Shown here: in pieces, positions 35,413 to 48,416 of the stretch
How the letters are laid out: each line of letters opens with the position of its first letter
Numbering within the stretch: the stretch's first letter is position 1
DNA from: Galbula dea
Taxonomy: Eukaryota > Chordata > Aves > Piciformes > Galbulidae
Assembly (NCBI GenBank): GCA_013399015.1
Contig: VWZX01001144.1
Location: forward strand, 1 to 64,000
Direction: 5' to 3'
DNA: 64,000 nucleotides
Notes under the pieces: model-generated
The model's input: only the letters and a program-made list of their open reading frames with translations
Databases searched by the model: none
What the model was told of the DNA's origin: nothing
Translations under genes and position numbers: made by a program

Positions 35413-38400
35413 GCACAGTGCTGTATAAATGCTAAACAGCATCTTTGATGTCCTCAGAGCTAGGCAGCAGATCTGATCAAGAGCAGCATTGTCAGCTACA
35501 ACTTTCATGTACTTCTTTTAATGCACTGAAGGGATGAACCATGCCATAAACTACTCTGGACTGTGTTGCTGCTCTGGAGCAGCACAGCTCCATGACAATC
35601 AGTTAAGCACCAGGAGAAGCCAAACTGTAAGACAGGAATTACCAAGCCTAAATCAAGAATCTATTTTTACTGCCAGTAGGCTCCACAGCAGGTAAACAAT
35701 TTGAAAACAGTTTTGTGGCATACCTCAGGCAGACTAGTTCTTGAGGCAGAATGACTAATTTGTTCTTCAAATATATCATCATGCTTGAAGTTATAAAAAT
35801 ACCCCATCCCACATAAAGAAGTGGTGTGGCTTCTATTTATATGACAGCTACTTGAAACTAAGCACAAAATTGTTTCAACCCCAGAACCACATACAATGGA
35901 GAAGTTTCCATCTAATATGACTCAAGTCCATTGTAAAGGACACAGAAGAAAGACAAGGAGGAGGGAAAAAAAATCACCTTATGCCAAAATACAGTTTCTT
36001 TTAGGACTAGTCCATTAGGCATATATTAAGGTGAAGCAAATTTAGAGTTGCCCAGAGCATGCAAGTCAGGATAAATCAAAATGGAACCTGGTGATAGACA
36101 TCAGGGTAACATTAATAGGTTCACAGAGCAGTTGATATTTCACATTTTGGGGGGAAAAGGCCTTGGGTAGGCATGTTTCCCTGGCTTCTACAGAAGACAA
36201 GAGAGGAGCAATGTTTATGGTTACTGGTGTCATCAAAAGGAACTGATCATCTCTTGTACACAAGTGAAGCTTATACTCATTCCTGCAGGAAACCTGCCTC
36301 CAGAAGTCCAGGATGAGAGTAGAGTACCAGCAACATTTGAAGAAAGTTCCTAATTGCCTCAGTCCTTGCTGTCACTCAGCATGTCCATGAAAAAAGTATT
36401 TTCCTCTCAAACAAGTTTTGGATCAATCCAAGGATAGTATTTGCTGGCTAGCTGCTGGACTTCTGTTGGGTTTCTACTTAGCTGAGGTTACTGAAGAACA
36501 GAGCCTTTGAGAGTGGCAACAGGATGCTGTTCAACATTAGTCTTCTTCTCCTTGTCCTGTCCTGAGGTTATGGACTGCAGCTGACCAAACCCAGAGGATC
36601 CCTGCAGACCATTTCCAGTAGTTGTTAGTTTTCCTCTCAGCTCACCAGACTCTCCTCCCTTCCAGTTTGCTGTGTGTTACCCACCAGGTGAGGGCCAAAA
36701 GGGATCTGCAAGTCCACAGGAGATGCATTGATTGCCCAGCTTTAAGGGAGAGTGATCCAATGGATCTGCAGGATTTAAACCAGATCTCTCCTCATGTGTA
36801 GTCTATTTAGCTAAGAATAAAATCAGTCTGTTAAAACCAGCTGTCCCTTTCATCTTTAAACAGTCTAGTCTGAGAAATGGTTTCCTATTCTGGAGGAGCA
36901 CAGCCCATGCACTTGCAGGGCAGAGGGGTACTGCAGGAGGATACTGCAGGAGGATATTAGAGGTCACAAAAAATGCAAAGCCAGGAATTCAGCCCAAATC
37001 AACTCTGTGCACATTTCTGTGTGGTCTCAGAAACCAAAGCAGTATAAATATCAGAGTAATCTGTGTGTTTTGCTACTTCTGCTTTTAACTGGAGAGTTTA
37101 CAGTCACTGGTAGAGTGATAGAGGTGCCATGGTTTGAATTCCCTTATTATCTGCATGGGGTTTAAAAGCATATTTCCAGTCTGCCCACTACTGTGGCACT
37201 GGCTGCTTCCTACAGAAAAGAAGGCTTCAATTTATACTAGAAATGCCCACAGTGGTCAGTGCTGTTCCAATTAACTACCCATCAGAAAACTAATCAATGA
37301 TTAGGAAAATAAGGCTTTGTTTAGAGCTGTGCAGCCAAATCTTGATGGAAATGTTTTAGCCTTGCAGTGTGTTCTGCAGGCTGACAGAGTTCTCTCTGTC
37401 ACAGTGCCAGAAGGAGCAAATTCCAAAGGCAGGGACCACAGACAACTGTCCTGCTGAGGTTGAAACCTCAGAGGTGCAGGTTCTGTGAGTCTTAACCCAT
37501 TCAACCTATGATCTGAGGTATCAGATAGATTGAGATGTTTTAAATATACATTTAATCTATTAGTGTTTATTATTTATCCATAAACACCTGCACAGGCTCC
37601 ATAACCAGTTCTGCTGCTTCACAGGATGGCACAGAGCCTGTGATGGAGGAAAGCTCTGCTTTGGCAGCTTTGTTGATCCTTGTGCTACCTGTCTGGCTCC
37701 TGCCAACAGCCTGGGTCTCCTGCCTTCCTCTTGTGGTCCCAGGGTACCCTTTACAGAAGAGCTATGCTGGGACAGAAAGTATTCCTGATGACAGGATTCA
37801 GAGCTTGACAGTTTCTCTCTTCTCAGCTGCTTGACAAGAAAATCAAGAGTCCCTGGACTCAGAGCTAAGTTCTGTCTGGTGGTCAGCAAGCTCCTTCTGA
37901 AACTGAAGTTGATGGTATTTAGTTTAAAACATGACACTTGTTTCACTCACAGCCACCATGAAAATACACAATAGAAGGTTACCTAGGAATATGACTTCAG
38001 TAGAAGTTTTCCATTAGACAAACCTGTTCTTTTTGCAGGCAGTAAAGTGATAGAAATCCAAATTTCCACCTCTTGTAACCTCTTTGAATACTTTTGACAG
38101 ATCTTTTGAGAAGCCTTTTATCAAATCTTACCTAAAAAACCAACAGGAGGTGAAACCACCCAGGGAAGTGTTGTGGCCAGTGGAATCCCTTCTCTCTGTC
38201 TCCATCTGTTGATAGGAAGGCTCCCTGCCTAAATTCCTGCTGTCTGGATTTGCCATACTCTGCAGGTGGTTGCTCAGTGCAGGCTGGTTTCTGGAGCAGC
38301 ATTTGTATCTAAGACAGGAAGAGCAAAGCATCTCCTGGAAGCTGCATTCCAACTCCTCACATGGACTGTGGGAACTCTCTGCAGGATGTTGCACTGTGCA

Positions 38401-39894
38401 GGAGTAGAACCATAAGGGCAGATGTTCATGGTGATCTTAGCAGTTGAAGCTAAGGAAAATCATCTCAGGAAACCACTACTACAGTCCATCTCTGGTAAGG
38501 CTGTGTTGCAGAGAACAAGGAGTTTGTTACCCATAATGGATGGAAGGAATGGGTGGAGCAGAGACACCCTGTCCATAACAACCTAACAGCACCAAGAGCC
38601 TTCCCAGCTCCAGCCTCACCCTTCCATGGCACAGAAAGGAGGAGCACACCAGGAATGAGTCAATAAATGATGCCCAGAGAGGATGGTACTTTAATCATTG
38701 TGAGGCTACAGGAGCAGAGCCTGATGTGTTGCTGTTCTTAACACTCTTTTCTAGGAGTACCTTCTTCCCTCTTCTCCCACAGGGAGCTTCAGTGCAGTTC
38801 CATGAAGCTCAGCAGAGACTGGGGCCCAGGAGCCCTTCCTCACCTCTCTGCACCTAGTTAGGCTTGATTTATTCCCATTCTCCCTGGGTTTGTCTGACTC
38901 ATTCTTCATTCCCTCACCCCTTATTGGATATGACCAGAGGCAAGCAGTGTTCTGGAGTGTTATTTTTCTATATTCAGAGAGAAAATTGGAAAGTGACACC
39001 ATGTGAACAGTGTAAACAACAGAGAGAGAGGCAAATCATTACCACATTACCTGTTCTGGGCCTTCCATAAGAGCAGGCACAGTTCTGTCACCTTCCATCT
39101 GTTGGATTTGGGGTCTTTTTAAAGCAAAAGGCTTCTGATGAGCAGCAATTTTATTTCAAATTACTGAAGCTTTTATGGTGGCCAGACAATACAGGTACTT
39201 ACTTTGATCTTAACTGAAGGAGAACACACTGAGCTGGGAAGGGTCCCATCACAGGCTTATGTGGACATCTAGAATTCAGTAGCAGTCTGCTTCTTAGGAG
39301 GGGAAGACTTCTCTGCACTGAATTTGAGGTGTGGACCTTATCTCTAAATGACTTCTTGCTTTGCATGGTCTCACAGAAGTTCACCTGAAGTGTGAATGTC
39401 AGTGAGGGGAAGAGGAACAGGGACAAGACATAAAGGTTCCCTGCAGCTTTGCATCATCCTCCACACCCTTCATCCCAAATCTACTTGCCAGGCCATGGTC
39501 ACACCACCAAGAAGCTTCTGTCATAGTCCTTTGAGACTTCCTTGCAGGTGCTATTTGTCTTTCTTGTGCCTGGGAGGAAAGAGTGCAGGAATGAGGGTGA
39601 ATACAGGGGTTCAGTGCTTCTGTCTGAGAATCCTGCTGAACTGGTGCAAAGCAAATCACTCCCTGGTCTAATTAGATCAATACTGATAGAGAGCAGGAAC
39701 AGCTTGCCTTAAGAAAATTGCTGAAGGATCTAATGACCCCTAAAACCACACATGCTGTGTTTCTTTTCCTTAGGAAGACATTTTAAAGAGAGGCTAAATG
39801 GGAGCTGTAGCATCATATCACCATAAAGCTGATGTACCCAGATTTGTGGGGTTCCATCTGATGGAAACCCAAATCCTGCCTGTCCTCCAGAGAT

Positions 39895-39975
39895 TGACCT
39901 GACTTGGCAGCCTTAGTTTAGTGGTTGGACTCCACTCTCTTGAAGGTCTTTTCCAACCTAGTGATTTTATGACTG
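39895..39975 (+). mobile_element. CR1 3'-tail remnant, sense
   Basis: GTTTAGTGGTTGGACTCCAC, CTTGAAGGTCTTTTCCAACC and AGTGATTTTATGACT represent a diverged CR1 terminus of about 80 bp. Confidence 0.75.
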
Positions 39976-42683
39976 TCTCTGCTCGTGGCAAAGGAGCCCA
40001 GAGACCCTAGAAGAAGCCTGGACAGGATTTTACTAGGTGCCTCTCTCATCGTTTATCTTTCCAAACTTGTGCATCAGGTTGCTCTGTATGCACAGAGCAA
40101 TAGAAGCTGTCAGTAAACAGGCACATCTGTCTTGACAGCACCTGAACATCTCCTGTAGTCTACTTTGGCAGTCAGTAAGCTTTTTCCTGTTCACTGTTCA
40201 CCTCAGACAGTTGGTGGGCACTTTGAGAGGCAGCAAGGGCTACAAACAAAACCTAAGTATGTATTCTTGACACTCCTGCCTGGGAAGTTCTTACAAAGCC
40301 TAGTCCCTAGTAAGCCAATTGCTTTCCCATTCAAATGCTTATGGAGTTATTGGTGTGACTTAAGGGAAAACTAGTCAGGCAGCAGCAAGATGCCTTCCAG
40401 AAGAGACTGGCAGAGAATCTGAAACACAAATTGTCATCCAAACTCGTGAGGAGCAATGACAAACGTTGCTGGGAGTTAGATCCATCACAGAGCAGGCAGC
40501 ACGGTACTTTCAAAGGCTGTCGAACCTCTTCCCCTGCAGGGAGTTGTGGTTATTTGGATCCCAGCGACATCTTGTGGCTTGTTCTCTTGTGGGATGACTG
40601 ATTGTCAGAGTTCTGTCTTCTTTAGTGTTCCATCCTGCTGCAGGAGCTGGATCACATGAAACAAGGAACTGGGCATGCATTTTCCGAGCAGTGAATGCTT
40701 CCCTCTTGGCAGATTTCTCCCCATGCTCTAGGAATGCATTTATCCCAGTTATTTGCATTATTTTCATGTGGACTGTGTTTCACTGTGCTGCCCCAGTGTG
40801 TCCATAGACAATGCTGAGCTGGGTATCTTTGGAAGAGCAAATGTTTGTTCTAATCAAAGGAGGTTTTAACCTTGTCATTATTTTATGTTTGAGAAAATAC
40901 AAGAGAATCAGCTGTGACAAGAGATGATCCCTGGAGACAAAGGGAGCAGAGCTCGGGAAGAGGAAGAGCTGCTCCTAGAAGTACTCAGGAGAAGAGAAGC
41001 CCAAAGGAAAACAAGCTCACAGGCAGCCTGACAGAGCCAACTTGCAGGACCAAGAGATTAGGATGCCTCAGTTGTCTGTAGGATGTAGTATTTTAGGCTG
41101 AGTGCTAATCATTTTAGACTACAGAAGGCAGCAAAATGCTAGCTGAAAGTGGGACCTATGAGGAGTATTGCTGGTTAAGGGATGCTTTGCTCCATTTATT
41201 TTAAGCAACACTGTTCTCCTTTTGTCTTCATTCAGGCAACAAAACTGGGCTTTTCTTAGCTGTTTTATTATCTTCTGCCAGCTGATCATCTGATCATCTC
41301 TCAGTCTGCCAGTTATGGGCAGAAGCACACACTGGCTTTGTCTGGAGCTCCATGGTGACTCCCTTCAAGAACAATGAAAACATCTCATTTTAGGTAGCCC
41401 CAAGCCCACCACTGCAGAGTAGCCTGTGTTTTCTTGGTAGCCTTCTTTGAAAAATAGCTTTTTTTTTTGTCTCACAGGCAGTTTTTGGAAGACTACAAAG
41501 AAGTGTCCTCATTCCATTGTAGAGCAAACCCCTTCCTTTTCAAAATGAAACCAGGGAAAAGAGTCATCCTGTCACTACAGAACAGGCAGCAGCTGCCATG
41601 TATGCATAGAGAAAAGGACTTGAGTCTGTTGGATCTCTCTGTTTGGTCTCACTGCTGTAACTCCTCTGATAGAGCTTCCTTCTGATTCTCTGTTTGATCT
41701 AATTTTTCATCTGTTTTTACTCTCTGATCTTGTGTATTTAAGCTGAACCTAACAGACATCTCTTTCTTCTGGAGGCTTTTCCTTGGTCTCCTTTCCTTTC
41801 CCCACTGTGGTGGGTGTTCCTCTTCTGCTTCTTTTTGTTCCCATTCTCTGTCTCCACTTGACTTTTTGATTTGGTTTCTCTGACCTTTCAGTGATAACCT
41901 TTAGGCAGAGCTGTTTGGCTTCACTCCATGTTTAACTTGCCAGGAGTCTGTCCCTCTCCCCAGCAGTTTATTTTTAATAAGGACCATGTGCTAAATATGC
42001 CTTAAACATTTTTAAGCTGGGATAAGAACACCAAAGAGGAATGATGGAAAAATCCAAAGCAGAGCAGCTCCTTTTCAACTACTCTTGATTTGTCCATGGA
42101 AAAGAAAAGCAGCAACCTCCCTCACACCACTTCAGACACCAGTCTGGTAGTGGAGCCATGCTCCCTCTGGCTAGCTGCCACTGGAGCAGGCTTCTTCAGC
42201 TGCTTATACATCATTCTCCAGTGTCTCTCAACACCTGGAAGAGATTCAGGGAGCTGGTCAGAGCTCAGACCAACCACCAGCACCTCCTCTATGTGGCTGT
42301 GTGCTTGGGCTGCACCAGGAGAAGCCAGAAGAGAAGCACATGTAACCATTGACACAGAGATCTTAGGCTCCATTCACCTACTAGAACTTTGCTATGGTTC
42401 AGGGAAGAGCTCAAGTGTTTCACTCAGTGCAGCACCTCCTTTCCATGCCTCCTCCCACCCCACTCTGCTGGAACACTGATACAATAATATGAGGGTAAAA
42501 TGTGGCTTATAAGGCTGGACTTGGACTTAGCTCCACCATCTTTTGTTCAGCCTCTCTTGTTTCAAAGCATGAACTTCAGTTTGGAATGCCTCCAGGAATG
42601 ATGGATTTTCATGGCTCAAGATATGAAGTTCTGCAGATCTTAATCTCTTCCTGTTCATGGAAGAATCACTTGCCATCCCATAT

Positions 42684-42741
42684 TTAAAACAACAAAACAA
42701 ACCAAATAAAACCCAACCAACCAACAAACCTCCACCAAAAC
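42684..42741. repeat. A/C-rich low-complexity tract
   Basis: AACAAAACAAACCAAATAAA followed by CCAACCAACCAACAAACC. Simple sequence, no parent element seen. Confidence 0.7.
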
Positions 42742-45700
42742 AGAAGCTACCTGCTTTGTCTGTCGTTAAAGCTGGAGGAGCAGATACAGCAGAGCATCAG
42801 GCAGGGTCAAAGCCCCTAGGTTCCAGGGTGAAACCCTTCTGTACAGCTTCAAACAGCAGCACAGGACTTTGACACTCCCCAGCCCCAAGCTGTTCCTTCT
42901 CCTCTGTGTACACTGAGAAAGGGGGGTGAGGAAGTTGAACTTTCCAGTCACTGCATAGTCTGTTAGATACATTGTACCAGCTCCACTTGCCCCCCAGCTC
43001 TCTCACAGATCTCTCTGGTGGTACCAGCACACCTCCAGACAGTCAGTCTCAGCTGCTTTTACACGCAGGGGGAGCTCTCTCCCATCACATCTCCTACATT
43101 CCTTCCTTTCTCTCTGGGCAGGAGTTGTTTGCACTGGACAGAACTGCCTGAAAGCTGCTGCAACTGTTAGTGTTCCTTCTGCAAAACCAGCAGGTGACAT
43201 CTGGCTTCTTAGAGCAAGAGCTACAACAAAGTAAGACTGCAGCCTTGTCTGTCAGAATTACTGCTTGCTTCTGGAAGGGAAAAGTGCAGCTGCAGCCAGT
43301 GATGCTCCCTCAGAAAGTCTCTTTCCCTAGTGGGTCAGCATCCTGCTTTTTCTCTGGAAACCTCACCTCTTTGGGGGGTGGGATTAGTTCTGTTTAGGAG
43401 AAATAGAATGTCATCTAATATAGAATATATATCATAAAAATAGGGCTGGAATGGAGCATGAGAGGTCACCTGCTTCATTGTCTCAGGGAAGATACTGGAG
43501 TGTCCCTTTGAGCAGCAGTGAGTCCATGTCAGGGTGCTTGAGTTCATATCAGGTGCTTGTTTGAAGACTGTGTGTAAAAATATTGAAGAAGGAAACTGTT
43601 CTCTAGGAAGTAATTAGTTACCTGGCAGTGGGAAAACAGGCTGTAAAATGTAAGTTAGAATACTTTCTGATGTTTTAAAACCCCTCCTTTTCCAGTGCAT
43701 TTTGTAAACACTATTTCAAGTGAAATTGATGCAGGATAGGTTGTTTTCTGCTCTTCTCTTTTCTTTCCCTCTCCTCTCCTTTCTTTAGGCTATTTTGGCC
43801 CTGTAGTCTTCCAGCTCTGTATCATCTACAGGTTTTAGTAGCACCACTGACTTTCTTGTGCAATCTTAATGAAGGTTCTGCTGGAGTTCCACATCCCAGT
43901 TCTCTCCTTCCCATTAGTTTTCCTTCAGTAACTGCCTGTCTCCTCAGGAGGCACTTCCTTCTCACCACAGTATTAGTCCTTTAGCTTCTCCAGCCTAACT
44001 TGGATGTTTCCAGTTGTTAGAGATATCTGCTCTGGAATTCTGGATGTCCTGAGTCAGCTGGTTTTGATTGCTGAGATGAAGAATAGCTGATCTGTCCACA
44101 GTGAGCCCAGAAAGATCTTGGGTTTTCACTCCCATCTCATTTTTAGCTTTTATCCCCCCTGGTGTCTTGCCCTTTATCAGGATTCTCAACACTTCAAACA
44201 CTCAGTTACTACTGACACCCAAGTGAAGTTACCTAAATTACCTCTCTCCTTAACATTTGTTCTCAGTTCTCCTGTTACTTAATTGTCTTCCTATTTGTTC
44301 TTGCTCCTCTCTGAGATCTAACTCAGCTTGTATTTTGGCAGTTCTCAGCTGATCCCTCGACATCTTGACCTGCAAACCATGGCTTTCCTGTCCAATACTG
44401 AAATACCTGTGCAAAGCCTCTGTCATTGCATTGCAAAGAAAACCAAATGAAACCCAAAAACAACTGTGCATGCTCCAACCATAGCTCACAAAATCTTCCA
44501 AGCCAGCCAAACCAAAATCAATTTTTGCTGGGACTCAGTTTAGCATCTCTTTTGCCCAAGGGCTATTTCCCTGCCAAGTTGCTGCTTTTGCTCCCACCCA
44601 TTTCAGCATTCTTCAGGCTCTTCAAAATTGGAGTATCTATGAATCAAGTCTGCATTTATATAAATATCCAAGGTAGAGAAAGGAGTAATACCACTGATCA
44701 GATTCTAATACAGCATGCTGTGAGGAACAGAGTTCTTTCCTCCAGTTCTACCCCTAAAATTCCAAGGAGACTGTTTCAGGTAAGCATGGAAAGGAAGGAA
44801 GTGCTACAGAGACATCTGGAGACATCTATCTCCTAGACAGGTAGTGGGTTTTCTGCTCTGGCTATAATTAACTTAGCCAATAGTCTTCATTATGCAACCC
44901 AAGCATCAATTGTTAAAGAGAGAGTTGAGCAATCAGTGTAGTGTGCTTGCAGCATTCATGTGGCTTAGAGGTTTCCCTGAGTGAAGTTGTATTTTTTCAG
45001 AGCAGTTGTATAAACAGTAAATCCCTTTTGAACAGCAGAGATTCTATGAGCACTGCTACCTAAGGTTCCTCTTGGCATCAGCAGTCACTCCTCTGGGGAG
45101 CTGGGATGTGATAGGAGAGTTATGTTCCCCAAAATGAAAACCAAAAGGGCTGCTTCTGACAGCAGTTACCACCCCTCACTTGGGTAATCCCAAACCAGCC
45201 TAAACACTCTTGTTTCTAGCTTCTCTACTGCTGATTTTGTTCTTTAGCCCTCAGCACCTGAACACGAATCTGTTCAGGGTCATTCTCAGGCTTCATTCTA
45301 ATCCTTGATCCTGCAGTGTCTGGACTGAGCACTGGGCAAGTTTGTAGTTGAGAACTGCAGCACAGGAAAACATGTCTGTACTAAGAGAAGGTGGTAGGAG
45401 GGTGAGCTTCTAGGCTGGGCAAAAAAGGGAAAAAAAATCCAAGAGGGGTGAATAGATCTGCAGGACAGGTCTAGTCCAGATCTCTCTTCAGAGAGGCTGT
45501 GTTGCCTACGAGGGGTTAGCAGCTCCTGCAATTACATTGGCACAGCACCTCGGAGAGGTGAGAAGTAACAGGCTGTAGTTAATTTGCCAGCAACTGGTGT
45601 CTTAGAAGAAGCCTGGATTTTATTAAAGGCCTTGGCTCAGGACAGCAAACAAGAGTGGTTCAAAGCCTGTCTTTAATATCAAGTATCAAGGGTTCTGACT

Positions 45701-48287
45701 GTCTGAAAGAAAGATTCTTGGAAAGGACTGGATTACTGCAGACCACTGAAAAACCATGAGTAAGAGCTCTCAATTAGGAATGTAATGCTAATTAGTCTTT
45801 TTGGGTCAGCCTGGGTGGGTTGGCTAATTAGCAAAAGTAATATAGCCATGTGATTGGCCTGGAGTGTGGGTGAGGTTCCTGGAAGCACCAGGTGATAGCT
45901 GGTGGAGAGAAAAAAAACCTAAAAGATGTGTGGGTGGTAAAATCAGGACAGCTGCAGTCAGGGACTGGAGAGGGGGAAAGACATCTGCAGCAGAGGAGGG
46001 AGTGCACAAAGGCACTAAACTTTCCCAACAGTTGAGGTAAGGGTTAGCAAGCTTCTGTAAGGTTTATTGAAAGCTTAATTTAGGATAAAACAATTTCTTT
46101 ATGAGATGGAGAGATATGCAGATTGCGTAAGTACTGATGTTGTCGTGTCGAGTCAGTTCGGTGATGTGTGATAAAACCCAAGACCATTTCAGTGCAAGAA
46201 CAAATGGTAGATTTGCTTCAGCCTCAAGGCATGGAGGAGACAGAGGCCCTGGAGATGTTGTTTTAACATTAAAGCAGATGTGCATTTAAACTGCCAGCCT
46301 GTGTTTCCAGTTTCTAAATAAAAGATGATTTTTACCTGCCTAATCTTTTACTTGTGTATTAGTAGATAAATAGCAACGCTCACATCTTCCCGAGTCATCC
46401 TCTGCTCCTGCAGAAGAGCCATGCAGGCTGCCTTTGTAAGACCAGGAAGCCTATCCCCTGGTAACTGTAGGAAGGTTCCTTGTAAGCTATTATGGCTGCT
46501 TTCTAATACAAGTCACACGATTTGTGTGCTCCTCCAGAAGAAGACTCTTGGAGGTCCTTAAGCCCAAGTACTTAGAGTTTCTCTTTAAGAGCCCTCTCCA
46601 TGTGTCCCACACCATCACCAAAGGAGAGAGGGACCCCGTAGTACAGGGCACCCACATGCCCTCAGGGCATAGAGAGGAAAGTGCCAGTGAATCAGAACGA
46701 GGGCAGCTTTTCCAGGTTTCTGCTTGAGGCTGATTTCCCCAGGGTGCAGGGAGTTACTAAGGTCAGTGTCTCAGTGAGCTCCAACACCTTGTACAGGAAT
46801 GGATACCACAAATGCTTAACTTACTGGAACATTCGTGGGATAGAAAGTCAACATGTACATGTGGTTCAGAAAACCAGAGGAAGGAGAGAAAGAAAAGACT
46901 TTAACCAACACTAAAGCACATTTTCTGGTGGCTGTGTCTTTCCTTGGGAAATTCTCTTTTACATTCGTCCATACAACGATGTTTAAAGAGGTACTGTGTA
47001 ACTGGGGCAGTCAACAGAGGGATCAGAGTTTGTCTCATTCACTTGGTATGTGTCAGCTTTACTCCTCATTTGGTCTTCTGAAGGTTGGTAGTGGAATAAT
47101 TAGAGTTTTGGACCTGTCCTGTGTCCTTTTAACTCTGCACTTAAAGCAGGCAAAGCAGTTTGCAACAGCTGCACAGGGTACTGTTTGTAACATACAAGAA
47201 GTGTAACTTCTGGATTGCTGTGCAGGAGTTCACATCACTCGGAGGAAGATTTATTTCTGTAGCTCTAAGCTGAAATACAAATCTGTCAGAAAAACCAACA
47301 GTAAGCTTTGTGAGAAACATGTTCAGTTAATTTTATGTTTACTGTTTAATACACTCTGAGCTATTTCCCTTTTGACAGATGGCAGTTTAATTTCTGGATC
47401 CTTATAAACAAAAAAAACCCCCAACCCTAAGTTATTATGTCCAATGATTTAACATATTTCACTTTTCAAATCATTAAAGATGGGCCTAGCACAGGGTTTG
47501 GATTCAACTAGTCATGTTCCCAGAGGGTGTTCTGCTCCAAGGTTTTAGTTCAGGCCCATCTTTTGCTCTCAACAAGCATACATTTGAAAAAGAATACTGC
47601 CAAATAAATCTCCTGTTTTGAAAAGTTAAGTATTCCATGTGTTTCTAATAAGATGTCAGATGGAGTAGCATGAAGTCATTTCAATTATTTTCATTATTTG
47701 TCTGTGGTTTTTGCTTCCTTCTTTCATTCTGCTTAGCAAAACAGCTAACCTAGCGTGGTCCATCTCCCCCTTTACAGTCAGAATCAAAGTGAAACTATCC
47801 CAAGCAAAAACCCTGCTGTGCTAGTGCTTCCAGATACAAGGGAATGTCCTTCAAAATAAACTATTTCCTAAAGTACACCAAGGTGTCTGTTGAAGTCCAT
47901 TTTCTATTGGGTCTACCCTAAAACAGAGAGCAGTGAGATACAGGAAAGCCATCCAAGGTGCTAGGAGCCGAAGGAGCAAGACCATCCACAAAGGGAGGTA
48001 AGACCTGAGAATGGAGATCACTCCTTGTGTCGTGACCACATGCTGCAAAGGGAGAAGAAGTATTTTGAAGAACTCAGCTTTGGATTAGTCAAGGACTCAT
48101 AAATCATGTCAGACAGCAACTAAATTAGAAAATGTTATCTGGAATGAATTAAAAGTATATGTTCAGCCCCAACCCATAAAGAGATTTCTAATGAAAATAA
48201 AGACAAATTAGTGGAAAATTGGAACTAAGCTACTCTAATTTTTTGTTTATTTTTTTTTCCTCTTCTGTTTTCAAATGTATTTTCCAG

Positions 48288-48416
48288 AGTGGATCACTAA
48301 AGGAGCCAGAGCCAACCAAAATCCCACCTCAGCGCCCACCACCTCAAGGTTGTTTACAGTACATTCTCGACTGTAATGGCGTTGCAGTAGGACCAAAACA
48401 AGTCCAGGCTACTTAG
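48288..48416 (+). CDS. SYN2: SYN2 exon 11, with the synapsin IIb C-terminus
   Basis: After acceptor ATTTTCCAG the exon reads SGSLKEPEPTKIPPQ then RPPPQG. Read through, it continues with the IIb-specific tail CLQYILDCNGVAVGPKQVQA and a terminal Thr, stop TAG at 48414-48416. This tail is the diagnostic end of mammalian synapsin IIb (Ile to Val and Ser to Thr are the changes I notice). For synapsin IIa the exon ends instead at 48348 (CAAG|GTTGTT, phase 1), and the split Gly codon is completed by exon 12. The donor is weak: only GT matches the usual GTRAGT. Synapsin IIb lacks domain E, so the choice at this site decides whether the protein carries it. Confidence 0.95.
   Translation, partial: SGSLKEPEPTKIPPQRPPPQGCLQYILDCNGVAVGPKQVQAT

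Larger units (their letters stand above)
33735..48287 (+). other. SYN2: SYN2 intron 10 (14.5 kb)
   Basis: The largest complete intron in the window, with no exon recognised. It contains a ~1 kb CR1 (34440-35412), a CR1 tail (39895-39975), an A/C-rich tract (42684-42741) and a small tandem of ACTGCAGGAGGAT near 36930-36957. A short patch near 46124-46160 has several CpGs and is followed by an AATAAA at about 46316, but I see no gene there. Ends in TTTTCCAG. Confidence 0.65.

Noticed and set aside
43436..43500. Possible antisense CR1 remnant (GGGCTGGAATGGAGCATGAG, GAGGTCACCTGC)
   Set aside because: Only a loose match to the CR1 terminus with no TCCAACC motif; too weak to list.
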